Shown: positions 1 to 9,369 of the stretch, piece after piece | Numbering within the stretch: position 1 is the stretch's first letter | Layout: every line of letters starts with the position of its first letter | Assembly: GCF_023229025.1 (NCBI RefSeq) | Contig: NZ_JALOAA010000014.1 | Location: forward strand, 1-54,042 | From: Sulfurimonas sp. | Lineage (GTDB): Bacteria; Campylobacterota; Campylobacteria; Campylobacterales; Sulfurimonadaceae | DNA: 54,042 bases | Reading direction: 5' to 3' | Position numbers and translations under genes: made by a program | Notes under the pieces: model-generated | What the model was told of the DNA's origin: nothing | Databases searched by the model: none | Seen by the model: only the letters and a program-made list of their open reading frames with translations

Positions 1-413
1 CATCTACTAACTCATCAACCTTAGAGGATGCGCATGCAAATTATAACCACTCAAAAGAGGCTACAGCAACGCAAGCAGAATCTGACACAACTACTATCTC
101 TGTAGCAAAAAATAGAGATGGATACACCATAGAAGAGCTATACGCAAAAAAAGATGCTCTTAAAGATAAAAACGTAAAGATAAATGCTCAAGTAGTAAAA
201 GTTTCTAAAAATATTATGGGTAAAGATTGGATTCATCTTCAAGACGGCTCCGGAAGTGCCGGAACAAACGATATAATCGCAACAGCGGTAAACTCTACCG
301 TGCAAGTAGGAGATACTGTTACTACAAACGGAGTAGTTAAAACAAATGTTGATTTAGGTTACGGTTACAACTTCTCTGTTCTTATAGAGGAGGCTAAGTT
401 TACCTCCTTATAA
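1..413 (+). CDS. NrfJ-like OB-fold protein, C-terminal part (5' end outside window)
   Basis: The reading frame is open from base 3 to the stop at 413, so the gene begins before the window. The first ATG in view (216) lies inside the conserved domain and is not the start. The visible part has a polar Thr/Ser/Ala-rich linker, then an OB-fold-like domain of about 90 residues with the block KVSKNIMGKDWIHLQDGSGS followed by GTND and the strand pattern VQVGDTVTTNGVV. This block is typical of the small periplasmic OB-fold proteins found next to nitrite reductase or multihaem cytochrome genes (NrfJ type), often annotated as nucleotide- or DNA-binding. The function of this family is poorly defined. 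It converges on the cytochrome cluster, with a hairpin between them. The domain call is fairly secure; a link to haem or metal biology is inferred from family context. Confidence 0.7.
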   Translation, partial: STNSSTLEDAHANYNHSKEATATQAESDTTTISVAKNRDGYTIEELYAKKDALKDKNVKINAQVVKVSKNIMGKDWIHLQDGSGSAGTNDIIATAVNSTVQVGDTVTTNGVVKTNVDLGYGYNFSVLIEEAKFTSL

Positions 414-428
414 CAGAGATATAGATTA

Positions 429-449
429 GGCTATCTTTTTAAGATAGCC
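429..449. terminator. Hairpin between convergent genes
   Basis: A perfect 9-bp stem (GGCTATCTT / AAGATAGCC) with a 3-nt loop lies between two convergent stop codons (413 and 461). After a one-base mismatch, ATT/AAT extends the stem. Neither strand has a long T-run after it, so it is a plausible bidirectional terminator of moderate quality. Confidence 0.55.
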
Positions 450-460
450 CAATTTAGCTT

Positions 461-1057
461 CTACTCCTTTACCGGAAAGTCTTTAAAAAGCTCAGAGATA
501 ACTCTTTTTAAATAGTCGTTTTTCTGCTCTTGAGTATACTCTTTTGAGAGTTCATCCATTGCAATACCCCGCCAGACAACTCTGTTCTCTTTAACATCAA
601 AAACCTCTAGTACAAGTCTGCCCTCTTCATACTCGTTAGTTCTAGTAGTTACCCTAACATCAGGCTCCGTAGCAACCATTCCTGAAGGGTAGTAACCTCT
701 TGGATAAGCCCCTGCCGGACCTGCTCCATAATATACATATGGCATAGGTTTAATTCCTATAGTCTCATAATTAGTCTCTATCTGACTCCTCTTTTGCACA
801 TCAAGATGCATTGTAATGTAAAACTCGGCTTGACTCTTCTGGGATTTAATATACCCTTTATCCTGCATATAAGCATCCACTAGCCTACTGATGCGATCTC
901 TGTCAAAATCTCTCGTATCATTTCTGTTTGTATAGACGACACTAAATGTAGAGAGGCTTGAGAATTTATACTCCGGGTCATAATCAACCTGTACCTCAAG
1001 TGTGGAACACCCCGCTGTAAAAATAGCAATAACAACTGCCATTAACAAATTTTTCAT
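461..1057 (-). CDS. DUF4136-type outer-membrane lipoprotein
   Basis: This 198-residue protein has a lipoprotein signal peptide with the lipobox T-A-G-C and Cys17 as the lipidated residue. The mature part resembles DUF4136 lipoproteins: an N-terminal strand region (VQVDYDPEYKFSSLSTFSVV), a middle Tyr/Gly/Pro-rich stretch (PYVYYGAGPAGAYPRGYYP) and the C-terminal block LVLEVFDVKENRVVWRGIA. The family's function is unknown. The gene is the last of the minus-strand cytochrome cluster, 50 nt after the spermidine-synthase-like gene. A strong Shine-Dalgarno (AAAGGAGGAG) precedes the ATG, which supports the start. It may be a late member of the operon or separately expressed. Confidence 0.75.
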   Translation of the reverse strand: MKNLLMAVVIAIFTAGCSTLEVQVDYDPEYKFSSLSTFSVVYTNRNDTRDFDRDRISRLVDAYMQDKGYIKSQKSQAEFYITMHLDVQKRSQIETNYETIGIKPMPYVYYGAGPAGAYPRGYYPSGMVATEPDVRVTTRTNEYEEGRLVLEVFDVKENRVVWRGIAMDELSKEYTQEQKNDYLKRVISELFKDFPVKE

Positions 1058-1107
1058 ATTTTATCTCCTCCTTTATTATGTTAATTAAAACAATTTTTAC
1101 TAAAAAT

Positions 1108-3477
1108 TTACTCTCTTAAATAAGATTTTACATTATGTGAAAAATGTTTTCTTAAAAATCCAACTGTATCAAAACTGTTATCCTCTCTCTTTTTATATCT
1201 AGACAAAAATGTCTCAGAGAGTAGATTTTTATCCGTTGCCATCTCTGCATTTGCTGAGATTGAGACAAGTTCTTCTCTAGAGAGTGCAAAAAACTCCAAA
1301 ATATCTTCAGGCTCATGTATGCCGTTTTCATCTAGCACGGCTCTTGTCAAAGGATTTTGCATCTGCTGTTTTACCGCCTTATAACTAATAACTATCGGCT
1401 CATTTGAGCCAAACATTAAAAAATCTCTTGTTGAGACATTAACAAAACTAACTACATGTTCAAACGTGCTTGTATAAGCCTTAATGATGCCTTTTAGAGT
1501 TGCTATATCTATCTTAAACAGCGGCACCCACTGCCCATTAACTCCTCCTTTTGAGAGTCTTGATTTTGTTATCTCAAAAAAATCCTTGTTCATTATATTT
1601 GATGCTCCTATAAGCCAAGGATGAGAAGGCTGTGATACAATAATATCATATAGTTTATCAGATACAAGCAAACTGTTTCGCGCATCGTTTATCTTTATGT
1701 TTACTCTGCTGTCATCATCTGTAGGCAATCTACCGCTATAAAGAGTTCTTACTGCATCTAACACTGCCAAATCTAGCTCTACGACATCAATACTCTCTAG
1801 TCTGCTCATACTCATACTTCTAACAGTAGTTGCCCCTCCATAACCTAAAATAAACGCATCTTTTGCACTTGGATTTAACATCAATGCTATCTTTGCTAAT
1901 AAAAATTCGCTTAAGACCATGTTGTTAGGGTTACATGTATCAATCCATGACTCATTCATTCCATTGTTTGAGAGTACCGAGATACATGGAGTATTTGCAT
2001 AGCTATGTAGTCCAATTATTCCTGTTTGACCCTCTTTAATGTAGTGAATCGTTGGCTTAAGGTTACTTGAGTGAGCCGCAAAATCTCTTTGAAGTACTAT
2101 ATTTATCATCTTTTTATAATCTATTTGTGCTCCATAAAAACTTATAAGCAGAATAAGCCAACCAAACCCGCTCCACAACAATACGACCCTTTTGCCCTTT
2201 AGGCTTTTTATGAAAATAAGAGATGATAGAAGAACAAATATAGAAACAGCCGTCAATAAAAAATCAGTTGAGTAGTGTGGAATAATCCAAAATCCTGCTA
2301 CAACCGAGCCAATTACTCCTGCGGCTATATTAACCGCATATGCTCTGCCTACATAATCATAAACTCTGTTTATATCATTTGAGTAGTACTTAAGGGCGAT
2401 AGGGAAAATCGCACCAAGTATTGCGGTTGCCGGCAGAAGAATCAAAAACATTACCAGATATTTACTCCATCTATAAATAAATGGAGTCACATCAAGAGTG
2501 TTTAACTGCTCATAAAGTTCAGGAAAAACCCCTAACCCAACTCGAGCACTCATAAGAGAGAGGGCAAGTAAAATCAGACCGAAAAATAGCGTCTTCTCTA
2601 CATTTATCTTTGAAAAAATTGGTAATTTAGCAACAAATGAGCCTATACCCAAACCGGTTAAAAACATAGCTAAAATAAAAGAGAAACCATATATCGTACT
2701 TCCGGTATATATAATTAAAAACTTCATCCAACCCACTTCTGTTGCAATAGCGGCAAAGCCTGTTGCAAAAAGCACAACAAGAGCCTTGTTGTTTGGCTTG
2801 ACTCTATCTTGCAGGGTTTCTAAAGAAGAGGGGTTGACACTGTGAGGTATAGCAATCTGCCTATAAAACAAAATCCCCATAAAAGCGATAAAAAAATTAA
2901 CAAAAGCGGCAATATAGAGAGTACCGTCAAGACCAAAATAGGGGATAAGGTAGATACCGGAGCCAAGCGCGCCAATAACGGCACCTATAGTATTAAAAGC
3001 ATAAAAATGTGCAAGCCTCTCGCCTAACTCGCTTCTATGTCTAATTGCAACCGCCATAAGCAGAGGAAATGTCGTACCTATAAAAAATGTCGGAACAAAA
3101 AGAAGTAGCGTTACAATTAGAAATTTAAACCATACTCCCGCCTTAATAATAGGAAGGAGTAATATAAAATAGTCGAGGTTTAAAAGAGTAGGCAGTAAAG
3201 CAAGCGCACTTAGTGCGATTAATATCTCAACTACTATATATATCTTAAGAGCATTTTTAAATTTTTCAATAAGCGCACCCGCAAAGTAACTACCGACTCC
3301 TAGTCCAAGAAAAAAAACTGCTAAAATTATACTTATGGAGACCGAAGTCGAGCCGATACTAAGCGAAAGAAGTCGGCTCCAAAGAACTTGATAAATTAAA
3401 GCCGTCGCTCCGGAGAGCAGTAAAAAAAACGAAACTATCCATTTTAAGAAAAACTTACTGCTTTGCTCTTTGTACAT
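1108..3477 (-). CDS. Membrane-fused spermidine-synthase-like protein
   Basis: This 789-residue protein has an MFS-like membrane half (about residues 10-450, ten or more hydrophobic segments, opening SGATALIYQVLWSRLL) joined to a cytoplasmic spermidine-synthase-like Rossmann domain (about 475-789). The SAM-binding loop is GYGGATTVRS, followed by VVELD and NDARN. The Asp that serves as catalytic base in true spermidine synthases is not present: the equivalent segment reads IVSQPSHPWLIGASN. Aminopropyl transfer is therefore unlikely. Such fused MFS/spermidine-synthase proteins are widespread and mostly uncharacterised. It lies 14 nt after the CcsBA gene and is probably co-transcribed with the cytochrome maturation gene. 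A role in export or modification linked to the cytochromes is speculation. Confidence 0.8.
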   Translation of the reverse strand: MYKEQSSKFFLKWIVSFFLLLSGATALIYQVLWSRLLSLSIGSTSVSISIILAVFFLGLGVGSYFAGALIEKFKNALKIYIVVEILIALSALALLPTLLNLDYFILLLPIIKAGVWFKFLIVTLLLFVPTFFIGTTFPLLMAVAIRHRSELGERLAHFYAFNTIGAVIGALGSGIYLIPYFGLDGTLYIAAFVNFFIAFMGILFYRQIAIPHSVNPSSLETLQDRVKPNNKALVVLFATGFAAIATEVGWMKFLIIYTGSTIYGFSFILAMFLTGLGIGSFVAKLPIFSKINVEKTLFFGLILLALSLMSARVGLGVFPELYEQLNTLDVTPFIYRWSKYLVMFLILLPATAILGAIFPIALKYYSNDINRVYDYVGRAYAVNIAAGVIGSVVAGFWIIPHYSTDFLLTAVSIFVLLSSLIFIKSLKGKRVVLLWSGFGWLILLISFYGAQIDYKKMINIVLQRDFAAHSSNLKPTIHYIKEGQTGIIGLHSYANTPCISVLSNNGMNESWIDTCNPNNMVLSEFLLAKIALMLNPSAKDAFILGYGGATTVRSMSMSRLESIDVVELDLAVLDAVRTLYSGRLPTDDDSRVNIKINDARNSLLVSDKLYDIIVSQPSHPWLIGASNIMNKDFFEITKSRLSKGGVNGQWVPLFKIDIATLKGIIKAYTSTFEHVVSFVNVSTRDFLMFGSNEPIVISYKAVKQQMQNPLTRAVLDENGIHEPEDILEFFALSREELVSISANAEMATDKNLLSETFLSRYKKREDNSFDTVGFLRKHFSHNVKSYLRE

Positions 3478-3491
3478 CTGCTTGGTGATGT

Positions 3492-6400
3492 TTACTTTTT
3501 AGATATCGGTTTTACTTTTACCAACTTATTGCGATTAAACGATGCTACAATAATTACCAATGTTATTATAGAGATAGCATAATAGACCCACTCAGGAATC
3601 GGAACAGGATCTCCAGTCGCATAAGAGTGCATACCTGAGAGATAATAGTTCACTCCAAAGTAAGTCATAATAACTGATGCATATGCTATAACGGAGACTA
3701 CGTTATATAAAAAGTTTGACTTAAGAGCCGGGATAAAACGCAAGTGTGTAGCAAAAACATAAACAGCTATCGTAACGATAGTCCATGTCTCTTTAGGGTC
3801 CCATCCCCAGTATCTTCCCCATGACTCATTTGCCCAAACTCCTCCAATAAAGTTTCCGATTGTAAGAAGACAAAGCCCTACAATCATTGACATCTGGCTT
3901 ATTCTAGCTGATTCCATTATGTTAACGCTAATCTGTTCACGTCTACTCTCATTGCCCAGCATGATATAAAATATCAACGATATAAAACCAAGCAGTGTAC
4001 TAAGCCCAAGGAAACCATAGCTAGCCGTAATTACAGATACATGTATTGTAAGCCAGTATGATTTAAGTACCGGTGCTAAAGTAGTAATCTGAGGATCAAG
4101 CCAGCTTAAGTGTGCAACAAAGAGTGTTATCCCAGAGAAAAGACCGGTAGTTGCAACTGCAAGTTCTGATGAGCGTGCAAATAAAAGTCCGGCTAAAATT
4201 ATACTCCAAGAGATATAGAGCATCGCCTCATATCCGTTACTCCATGGCGCATGGCCTGCTATATACCATCTAAGTCCAAGGTTAAACGTATGAATGACAA
4301 ATGCAACTGCAAAGATAATAAGTATTGCACTTACAACTCTTTTTAAGTCTAAGGCAGGCTTTGCTAATCGTATAAAAATTAACACAAGCAAAAGAAGACC
4401 GGAGAATAGATAAACAGGGTATAGTCTCTCAAAGAGTTTTAGTTTGTTGTACAACAACTCTGCTTTTATAAGCATGTCATCTGCTACTATATCCGGATTT
4501 ATCTTAGCCTGATAAGCCTTTATCTCATCTATTGCTCTATCTGCATCACTCCAATCACCGGTTTGCAACCCTTTTGAGAGCCCTAATGAGTTATTTCTTA
4601 AAAGAGTTAGCACTTCATTTGCAGCTTTATTAGGGAAAGTCTCTAGTGCCTCTTGTGGGTAGTACCACTTGTTACTCCGATCTCCTTCTAAAGGAAAAAC
4701 GGTCATAAAACGCCCTGAGTAGACCATGTAAGCAACATTTACTCTCTCATCTACTTTAATAATCTCTTTTTCGTAAGTGCCTCTCTCCCCCGGGCGCTTT
4801 CTAAGAGCCTCTTCTGCCAATGGGCCTATAATGTAGTTGCCCGATCTATCAAAAGCCATATTGTATGCAAAACTGCTTTTTGACTCTTGAATCCCTAAAT
4901 CTTTTTTGAGTTGCGGGTGGAAGATTTTAATCATCTCCACCTGCTTCCAAGCTTCAGGATTTGACGCCATACCCAAAATTATCTGATTATGACTCAGTCC
5001 AAACATACTACTTTTTCCGGTAATTTTATTTAGATACTCCATACTCATTGTATCAACAGGCTTAATTCTTCCGTCACGACTCTGAACAAGCAGAGTTCCA
5101 AACACTTTTGCATGACCCTTATCTATCTGTTTAATATTTTCTACTGATGTAGAAGCCAGCATAGGTTGTGCCCCAAACAAAGAGCCTAATACAACTGCAA
5201 CAGCTACTATGCTTGCCTTATACTCATACTTCATTCGAGCAAGTTTTCCAAAGTAGCTGTTTGGATTTAAGAGGTTTAAAAACATCCCTATTCCCAACAT
5301 CAGATAACCTAAGTAAGTAGGCCATTTTCCCGGGTCATGATTTACGGATAACACAGTTCCCTTCTCATCTTTGTCGTAAGATGATTGAAAGAACAAAAAT
5401 CCACCATAGTCAAGTACATTATTCATAAAAATCTTATGATCCTCTCTAACATTGTTTTCATGATCTAAGAGAGTAATATAGCTCTCATATGAGGATGGGC
5501 TCATTGAGCCTGGGTACTTTAACATCACAAACTTATTTAGCTTAAGCGCAAACGGAAGCTCTAAAATCTTTGCGCCCCACTCTAGTGAAAGCTCTATATC
5601 ATCCATGCGCAGCAACTCTGTAAAACCTTGATAACGCTTCCCTCTGCCCATCATAGCAACTTCGCGTGTTTCTCCATTGTAAGTAACATCTACCACAAGT
5701 GCAGATAGCGGGTTTTTATCCATATTTAGATCTTGTTTTGCAGTTTTATAGTACTCATCTGCATCAACAACCTTAACTCTACCTCTCTCATAGACCTCTT
5801 TTGCAACCATCTGAACGCCTCTGATATTAAAGAGTTCTCCGGCATTAAATGGATATTTCACTCCTGCTTCATAAATCCCTTGAGATTGATCAGCCATCTT
5901 TGTCCAGCCAATATCAACATTAGATACAAAAGATATTTTATCGTCATCACTCATAAGGCGAATAGCAGGTTTATTTACATTGACATCTTTATCAAAAAAG
6001 ACTGCAAGCGGACCGACATCAAAGGACTCTTTGCTGCTTATAAAGTACTTCTCAGGTCCTTGAGGCGCCATTACAACAAGTCCTGCAATAGGCTCTCCAT
6101 TTGGATCTTCAACGACAGTTTTTATGGCTTTTGCTATAAAGCCTTTGTAAGCTACCTTAAGCTCTTTATCATCAATATCCAAACTCTCACTAAAACTTCT
6201 TCCTCCAAGCTCAGAGACATAGACTACTTTATGTTTTGCAAACTCTTTGGAGCCTTTTTTTGCCTCTATCTGCAAAAATGCATCAGATGATAGCATACGG
6301 TGTTCAGTCGTACCTTCACGGATACTCATAACACCCTCATAACCCCAGTAACGCGTTATGCCCGCACCTAACAAAATAACTATAAAGCCTAAGTGAAATA

Positions 6401-6647
6401 TAAGAACAGGGATCTTCTTTTTCTGAATCATTTTATATTTAAAAATATTTCCCAAGATGCTTATTCCAAGCAGTATCTGAATTACCTCAAACCATCTGCT
6501 CGCATAAACAACAGCCCAAGATGCATTTACGCCATAATCATTCTCTATAAACGTTCCTACGCCGCTTGCGGCTCCAAACAACAGAATTAAAACAGCCATT
6601 AGTTTCATAGAGATTAAAAATGACCACACTTGTTTAATAAATGTCAT
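3492..6647 (-). CDS. ccsBA: Fused cytochrome c synthase CcsBA (ResB-ResC type, System II)
   Basis: This 1051-residue inner-membrane haem lyase exports haem and attaches it to CXXCH motifs of periplasmic apocytochromes. The ResB-like half has three N-terminal membrane segments (about residues 10-100), a large periplasmic region and two further segments near 450-500. The CcsA-like half starts around 780 and carries the WWD signature WGRYWGWDPKETW (about 943-955). Candidate haem-ligand histidines are in LRWYIAGHAPWSNGYEA, WLTIHVS and YYLSGMHSY. Length and fusion are typical of Campylobacterota. It lies 94 nt after the last small gene of the cytochrome cluster. Related bacteria can carry several specialised CcsBA paralogues for non-standard haem motifs; three such motifs occur in this cluster, so specialisation is plausible but inferred. 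Confidence 0.95.
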   Translation of the reverse strand: MTFIKQVWSFLISMKLMAVLILLFGAASGVGTFIENDYGVNASWAVVYASRWFEVIQILLGISILGNIFKYKMIQKKKIPVLIFHLGFIVILLGAGITRYWGYEGVMSIREGTTEHRMLSSDAFLQIEAKKGSKEFAKHKVVYVSELGGRSFSESLDIDDKELKVAYKGFIAKAIKTVVEDPNGEPIAGLVVMAPQGPEKYFISSKESFDVGPLAVFFDKDVNVNKPAIRLMSDDDKISFVSNVDIGWTKMADQSQGIYEAGVKYPFNAGELFNIRGVQMVAKEVYERGRVKVVDADEYYKTAKQDLNMDKNPLSALVVDVTYNGETREVAMMGRGKRYQGFTELLRMDDIELSLEWGAKILELPFALKLNKFVMLKYPGSMSPSSYESYITLLDHENNVREDHKIFMNNVLDYGGFLFFQSSYDKDEKGTVLSVNHDPGKWPTYLGYLMLGIGMFLNLLNPNSYFGKLARMKYEYKASIVAVAVVLGSLFGAQPMLASTSVENIKQIDKGHAKVFGTLLVQSRDGRIKPVDTMSMEYLNKITGKSSMFGLSHNQIILGMASNPEAWKQVEMIKIFHPQLKKDLGIQESKSSFAYNMAFDRSGNYIIGPLAEEALRKRPGERGTYEKEIIKVDERVNVAYMVYSGRFMTVFPLEGDRSNKWYYPQEALETFPNKAANEVLTLLRNNSLGLSKGLQTGDWSDADRAIDEIKAYQAKINPDIVADDMLIKAELLYNKLKLFERLYPVYLFSGLLLLVLIFIRLAKPALDLKRVVSAILIIFAVAFVIHTFNLGLRWYIAGHAPWSNGYEAMLYISWSIILAGLLFARSSELAVATTGLFSGITLFVAHLSWLDPQITTLAPVLKSYWLTIHVSVITASYGFLGLSTLLGFISLIFYIMLGNESRREQISVNIMESARISQMSMIVGLCLLTIGNFIGGVWANESWGRYWGWDPKETWTIVTIAVYVFATHLRFIPALKSNFLYNVVSVIAYASVIMTYFGVNYYLSGMHSYATGDPVPIPEWVYYAISIITLVIIVASFNRNKLVKVKPISKK

Positions 6648-6741
6648 ACTTTTCCTTAAAGTTTTAAATCTTGTATAGTATTACAATAGTTTATACTACT
6701 TTATAAAATTGAGAGTCTATCACAGAGTTACTACATAACGG

Positions 6742-7281
6742 TTAATGTGTCTCTATTTTTCCTCGCTCATTATCCTCTTTTGGCACCTCTTTTTTCTTTT
6801 GCAAAGATGTGTCATGTATATCCGGCTCTGTAAAAGCCTCCTCTTGAAGGTTTTCTACGGCAATTATAATCCACTCTCCATGATGTTTTTTCAGCGTATA
6901 TTTCATCTTGTAAAATATTGTCATGGGTTCAAGCGCATAATCTCTATTTACCAAATCAGCATACCCAAATGTCCAGTTCTCCAAAGTTCTTATGGTGGCA
7001 TTATCTTCATTGTAAGCAATTGGAGAGAACCTCAAATCATTTATTTGCGCAACCATGGCAAGGTTGCTAAACTTCCAAGAGTCTGCCCAAACCATTAGCT
7101 TAAAGAAGAGTTCTTGAGTGAGCATATCTTTTAAAAGCTTTGTATCACCGCTCTTTGTCATCTTGATGATTCCGTAGTTATATTTTAGAAGCGCATCTTT
7201 TATGCGTTTGTCATCATTTACGTTTGAGCTAGCCATACCAAGTGACACAAATAAAAGTGTTATTAATAAAAATTTCTTCAT
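6742..7281 (-). CDS. Secreted protein of unknown function, possible NTF2-like fold
   Basis: This 179-residue protein has a cleavable signal peptide (MKKFLLITLLFVSLGMASS). The mature part, an N-terminal helix followed by strands such as IRTLENWTFGYAD, MTIFYKMKYTLKK and EWIIIAVEN, resembles NTF2/SnoaL-like or IMS-type domains. It ends in a charged tail. I do not recognise a specific family and no catalytic residues are evident. It starts 9 nt after the 12-haem cytochrome gene, so it belongs to the same transcript, and it precedes ccsBA. A periplasmic accessory role in cytochrome assembly is possible. Confidence 0.6.
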   Translation of the reverse strand: MKKFLLITLLFVSLGMASSNVNDDKRIKDALLKYNYGIIKMTKSGDTKLLKDMLTQELFFKLMVWADSWKFSNLAMVAQINDLRFSPIAYNEDNATIRTLENWTFGYADLVNRDYALEPMTIFYKMKYTLKKHHGEWIIIAVENLQEEAFTEPDIHDTSLQKKKEVPKEDNERGKIETH

Positions 7282-7290
7282 TTTACTTAC

Positions 7291-9369
7291 CTATGGCATC
7301 AAGTTCTGGTCATAGCCACCGGCATTTGAATTATGGCACATACCTCCACCACCACAAGTAGGAGCATATGCATTTGTCCTAGTACCTACATCATTTGGAT
7401 CATAAAAACCTTTTTTCCATCCCGTCATTTTTAGACTGTTTCCGTTGTAATTATATGGCGCAGGAAATGTTTCATATCCCATCAATCTTGAAATTGGCGA
7501 ACCATGCGGGATAGTAAGATGACACTCAATACAAGCAAAGCCTCTTCCAGACATCTGTTGTCTCCACTTGTCGTGAGGGTGCCTTATATCATGACAGTTT
7601 TTACACATGTTACCAGTATCTCCCGCAGTGCCGATATCGTCCATAGTGTAGAGAGTAACACCATCTGGTTTTTTTGGCCAATATTGATTTACTCCTTTTA
7701 AAATATACTTCAAGTTTGAGCCATGTGGTCCTTTTGGGTCACCGCCGAGTTCATTATCCGCTCCATGACAATCAGAGCAGTACATGGTGTTTAGCCCAGG
7801 GTTCTCTCTCCAAGGAGTAAGTAGTTGGGCATCACTTAGCTGCTGCGGGGCATATGAGCCTGTTCGAGCAAGTTGATTTATAACAACAGGATGTCCAGAT
7901 TTGTTGTTTATGTTCATCTCCCATGCAACATCCGTGAGCGGTGTAACCCCATCACTAGGGGAGACATAGCCACTAGTATTAATACCGTTTATTGCATCAC
8001 CCATACCCCAATAAGAGTGACACTTAAAGCAGATTTGGTACTCCTTCTCAGAACTCTCCATAGTTGTAAATGTAGTTGGTTGCTGCCACTCCGGTGGCCA
8101 AGTCGGCTCAATACCGGGAACGCCTTTGAGTACATTTGAGACAAGATTAGTAGATGCTCCAGGCTGTCCATACCATGAACCGTCAACTATATGCGTACCG
8201 GCACGTGCTTGATGCGGATTGTGACAATCCATACATACGGCATGCTTATTTGTTCCCCAATCTATCCCTTTTATAGCAAGCGGATCAGGATTTCCTGTTC
8301 CATAGAGCGTATCAAGATTTGTATGCTGAGTTCCGGGGATATTGTCCTCTGCTAAAACAGGGTGTGTATATGCTCTGCTGAGGATGGATTTAATATCTTT
8401 TGCTCCACCGACACCGTGGCAAGCAGCACCACTCTCATCAGAAGCAGCCCCTTGAAAACATGTCTGCTCATTAACTTGTCTGTTTAGGTATCCAACTCCC
8501 TCTCCATTATGAGGCACATGACAATTTGCGCATCCAAGCTCTCCTACAGCACCGGTTCCATATTTTGCTATTACCTCCGGATCTGTATAGAGTGGATTCA
8601 ATGGAGGGTTTTGGTGTACACTCCCCACCCAATCAGTTTTTACATGACAGGAGGTACAAGTGCTTACAAAATTTTGCCCATGATTTGCCCCAGACTCTAC
8701 ATGTAAAAATTTGCTATTGTCTTTATGCGGGTCATGACAAGAGGAGCACTCTACATATTTCCCACTATATCCTGCGTACTCATAAAGTTTTATAGGAGCA
8801 TCAGGTGTCGCTTTTAACTCCATAGTCCGAACTCCGCCATCACCAAATACCTTAGTTACTGTTGAGTCGTAAATAATTCCTACCGGATGATGGTTTGAGA
8901 GATCCGTTCCTATAAATCCTACTGCAGTATCAGGTATAGTTCCATCCGGAGCATCACCGCTCATATCTATTATCGATGAGCCGTCATAATCACGTCTTAG
9001 TTTGGAGACTGCACCTACCGCAATTGTTCCATCATGACAGCTAAGACATTGTCGAGAGAGTGCACCGGGAGTATCGTTTGCTGAGCCAAGATCTGAGGCA
9101 ATTGCAGGATAACCCATACGTTTTAGATAATCGCTATCGTACATAATGTAATCTGTTGTGGGCATACTTCTGTTCCAAAGCGGCTTTCCGACAGATTGCG
9201 AGAAGTGCGGTATATGACAAAAGACACACACCTCAGTCTCACTTGTGGCTTTTATATTTCCGGCACTGCTTGTTACCGAGAGGTTATGCTTTGTGTTAAC
9301 TATCGAGGCTGCCGACTCGCTGATGGAAAAAAACAGAAAAACTACTAAAGCAGTTGTTAAAGATTTCAT
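7291..9369 (-). CDS. Large multihaem c-type cytochrome (10 CXXCH plus CX12CH and CX5CH)
   Basis: This is a 692-residue secreted cytochrome with an N-terminal signal peptide (cleavage near SESA-A). Ten canonical motifs are visible: CVFCH, CLSCH, CSSCH, CTSCH, CANCH, CMDCH, CFKCH, CSDCH, CKNCH and CIECH. Two further Cys pairs end in CH with non-standard spacing: C304-X12-C317-H318 and C672-X5-C678-H679. Extra histidines (HNLS, HIPH, HHPV, HDPH, HVPH, HNPH) could be distal ligands. The first third resembles the tetrahaem cytochrome of the same cluster: LSNHHPVGIIYD here matches LTNDHPVSIVYT there. The start ATG overlaps the stop of the upstream NHL gene (ATGA). It is likely an outer-surface or periplasmic electron carrier of the conduit; the location is inferred. 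Confidence 0.93.
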   Translation of the reverse strand: MKSLTTALVVFLFFSISESAASIVNTKHNLSVTSSAGNIKATSETEVCVFCHIPHFSQSVGKPLWNRSMPTTDYIMYDSDYLKRMGYPAIASDLGSANDTPGALSRQCLSCHDGTIAVGAVSKLRRDYDGSSIIDMSGDAPDGTIPDTAVGFIGTDLSNHHPVGIIYDSTVTKVFGDGGVRTMELKATPDAPIKLYEYAGYSGKYVECSSCHDPHKDNSKFLHVESGANHGQNFVSTCTSCHVKTDWVGSVHQNPPLNPLYTDPEVIAKYGTGAVGELGCANCHVPHNGEGVGYLNRQVNEQTCFQGAASDESGAACHGVGGAKDIKSILSRAYTHPVLAEDNIPGTQHTNLDTLYGTGNPDPLAIKGIDWGTNKHAVCMDCHNPHQARAGTHIVDGSWYGQPGASTNLVSNVLKGVPGIEPTWPPEWQQPTTFTTMESSEKEYQICFKCHSYWGMGDAINGINTSGYVSPSDGVTPLTDVAWEMNINNKSGHPVVINQLARTGSYAPQQLSDAQLLTPWRENPGLNTMYCSDCHGADNELGGDPKGPHGSNLKYILKGVNQYWPKKPDGVTLYTMDDIGTAGDTGNMCKNCHDIRHPHDKWRQQMSGRGFACIECHLTIPHGSPISRLMGYETFPAPYNYNGNSLKMTGWKKGFYDPNDVGTRTNAYAPTCGGGGMCHNSNAGGYDQNLMP

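Noticed and set aside
5733..6290. 185-codon plus-strand open frame opposite ccsBA
   Set aside because: It is antisense to conserved ResB-like sequence, has no ribosome site, and has the composition of a complementary-strand shadow.
7504..8795. Several plus-strand and minus-strand open frames of 60-90 codons inside the 12-haem cytochrome gene
   Set aside because: They lack ribosome sites and promoters, lie wholly within a clearly coding frame, and encode Cys/His-rich shadows of the haem motifs.
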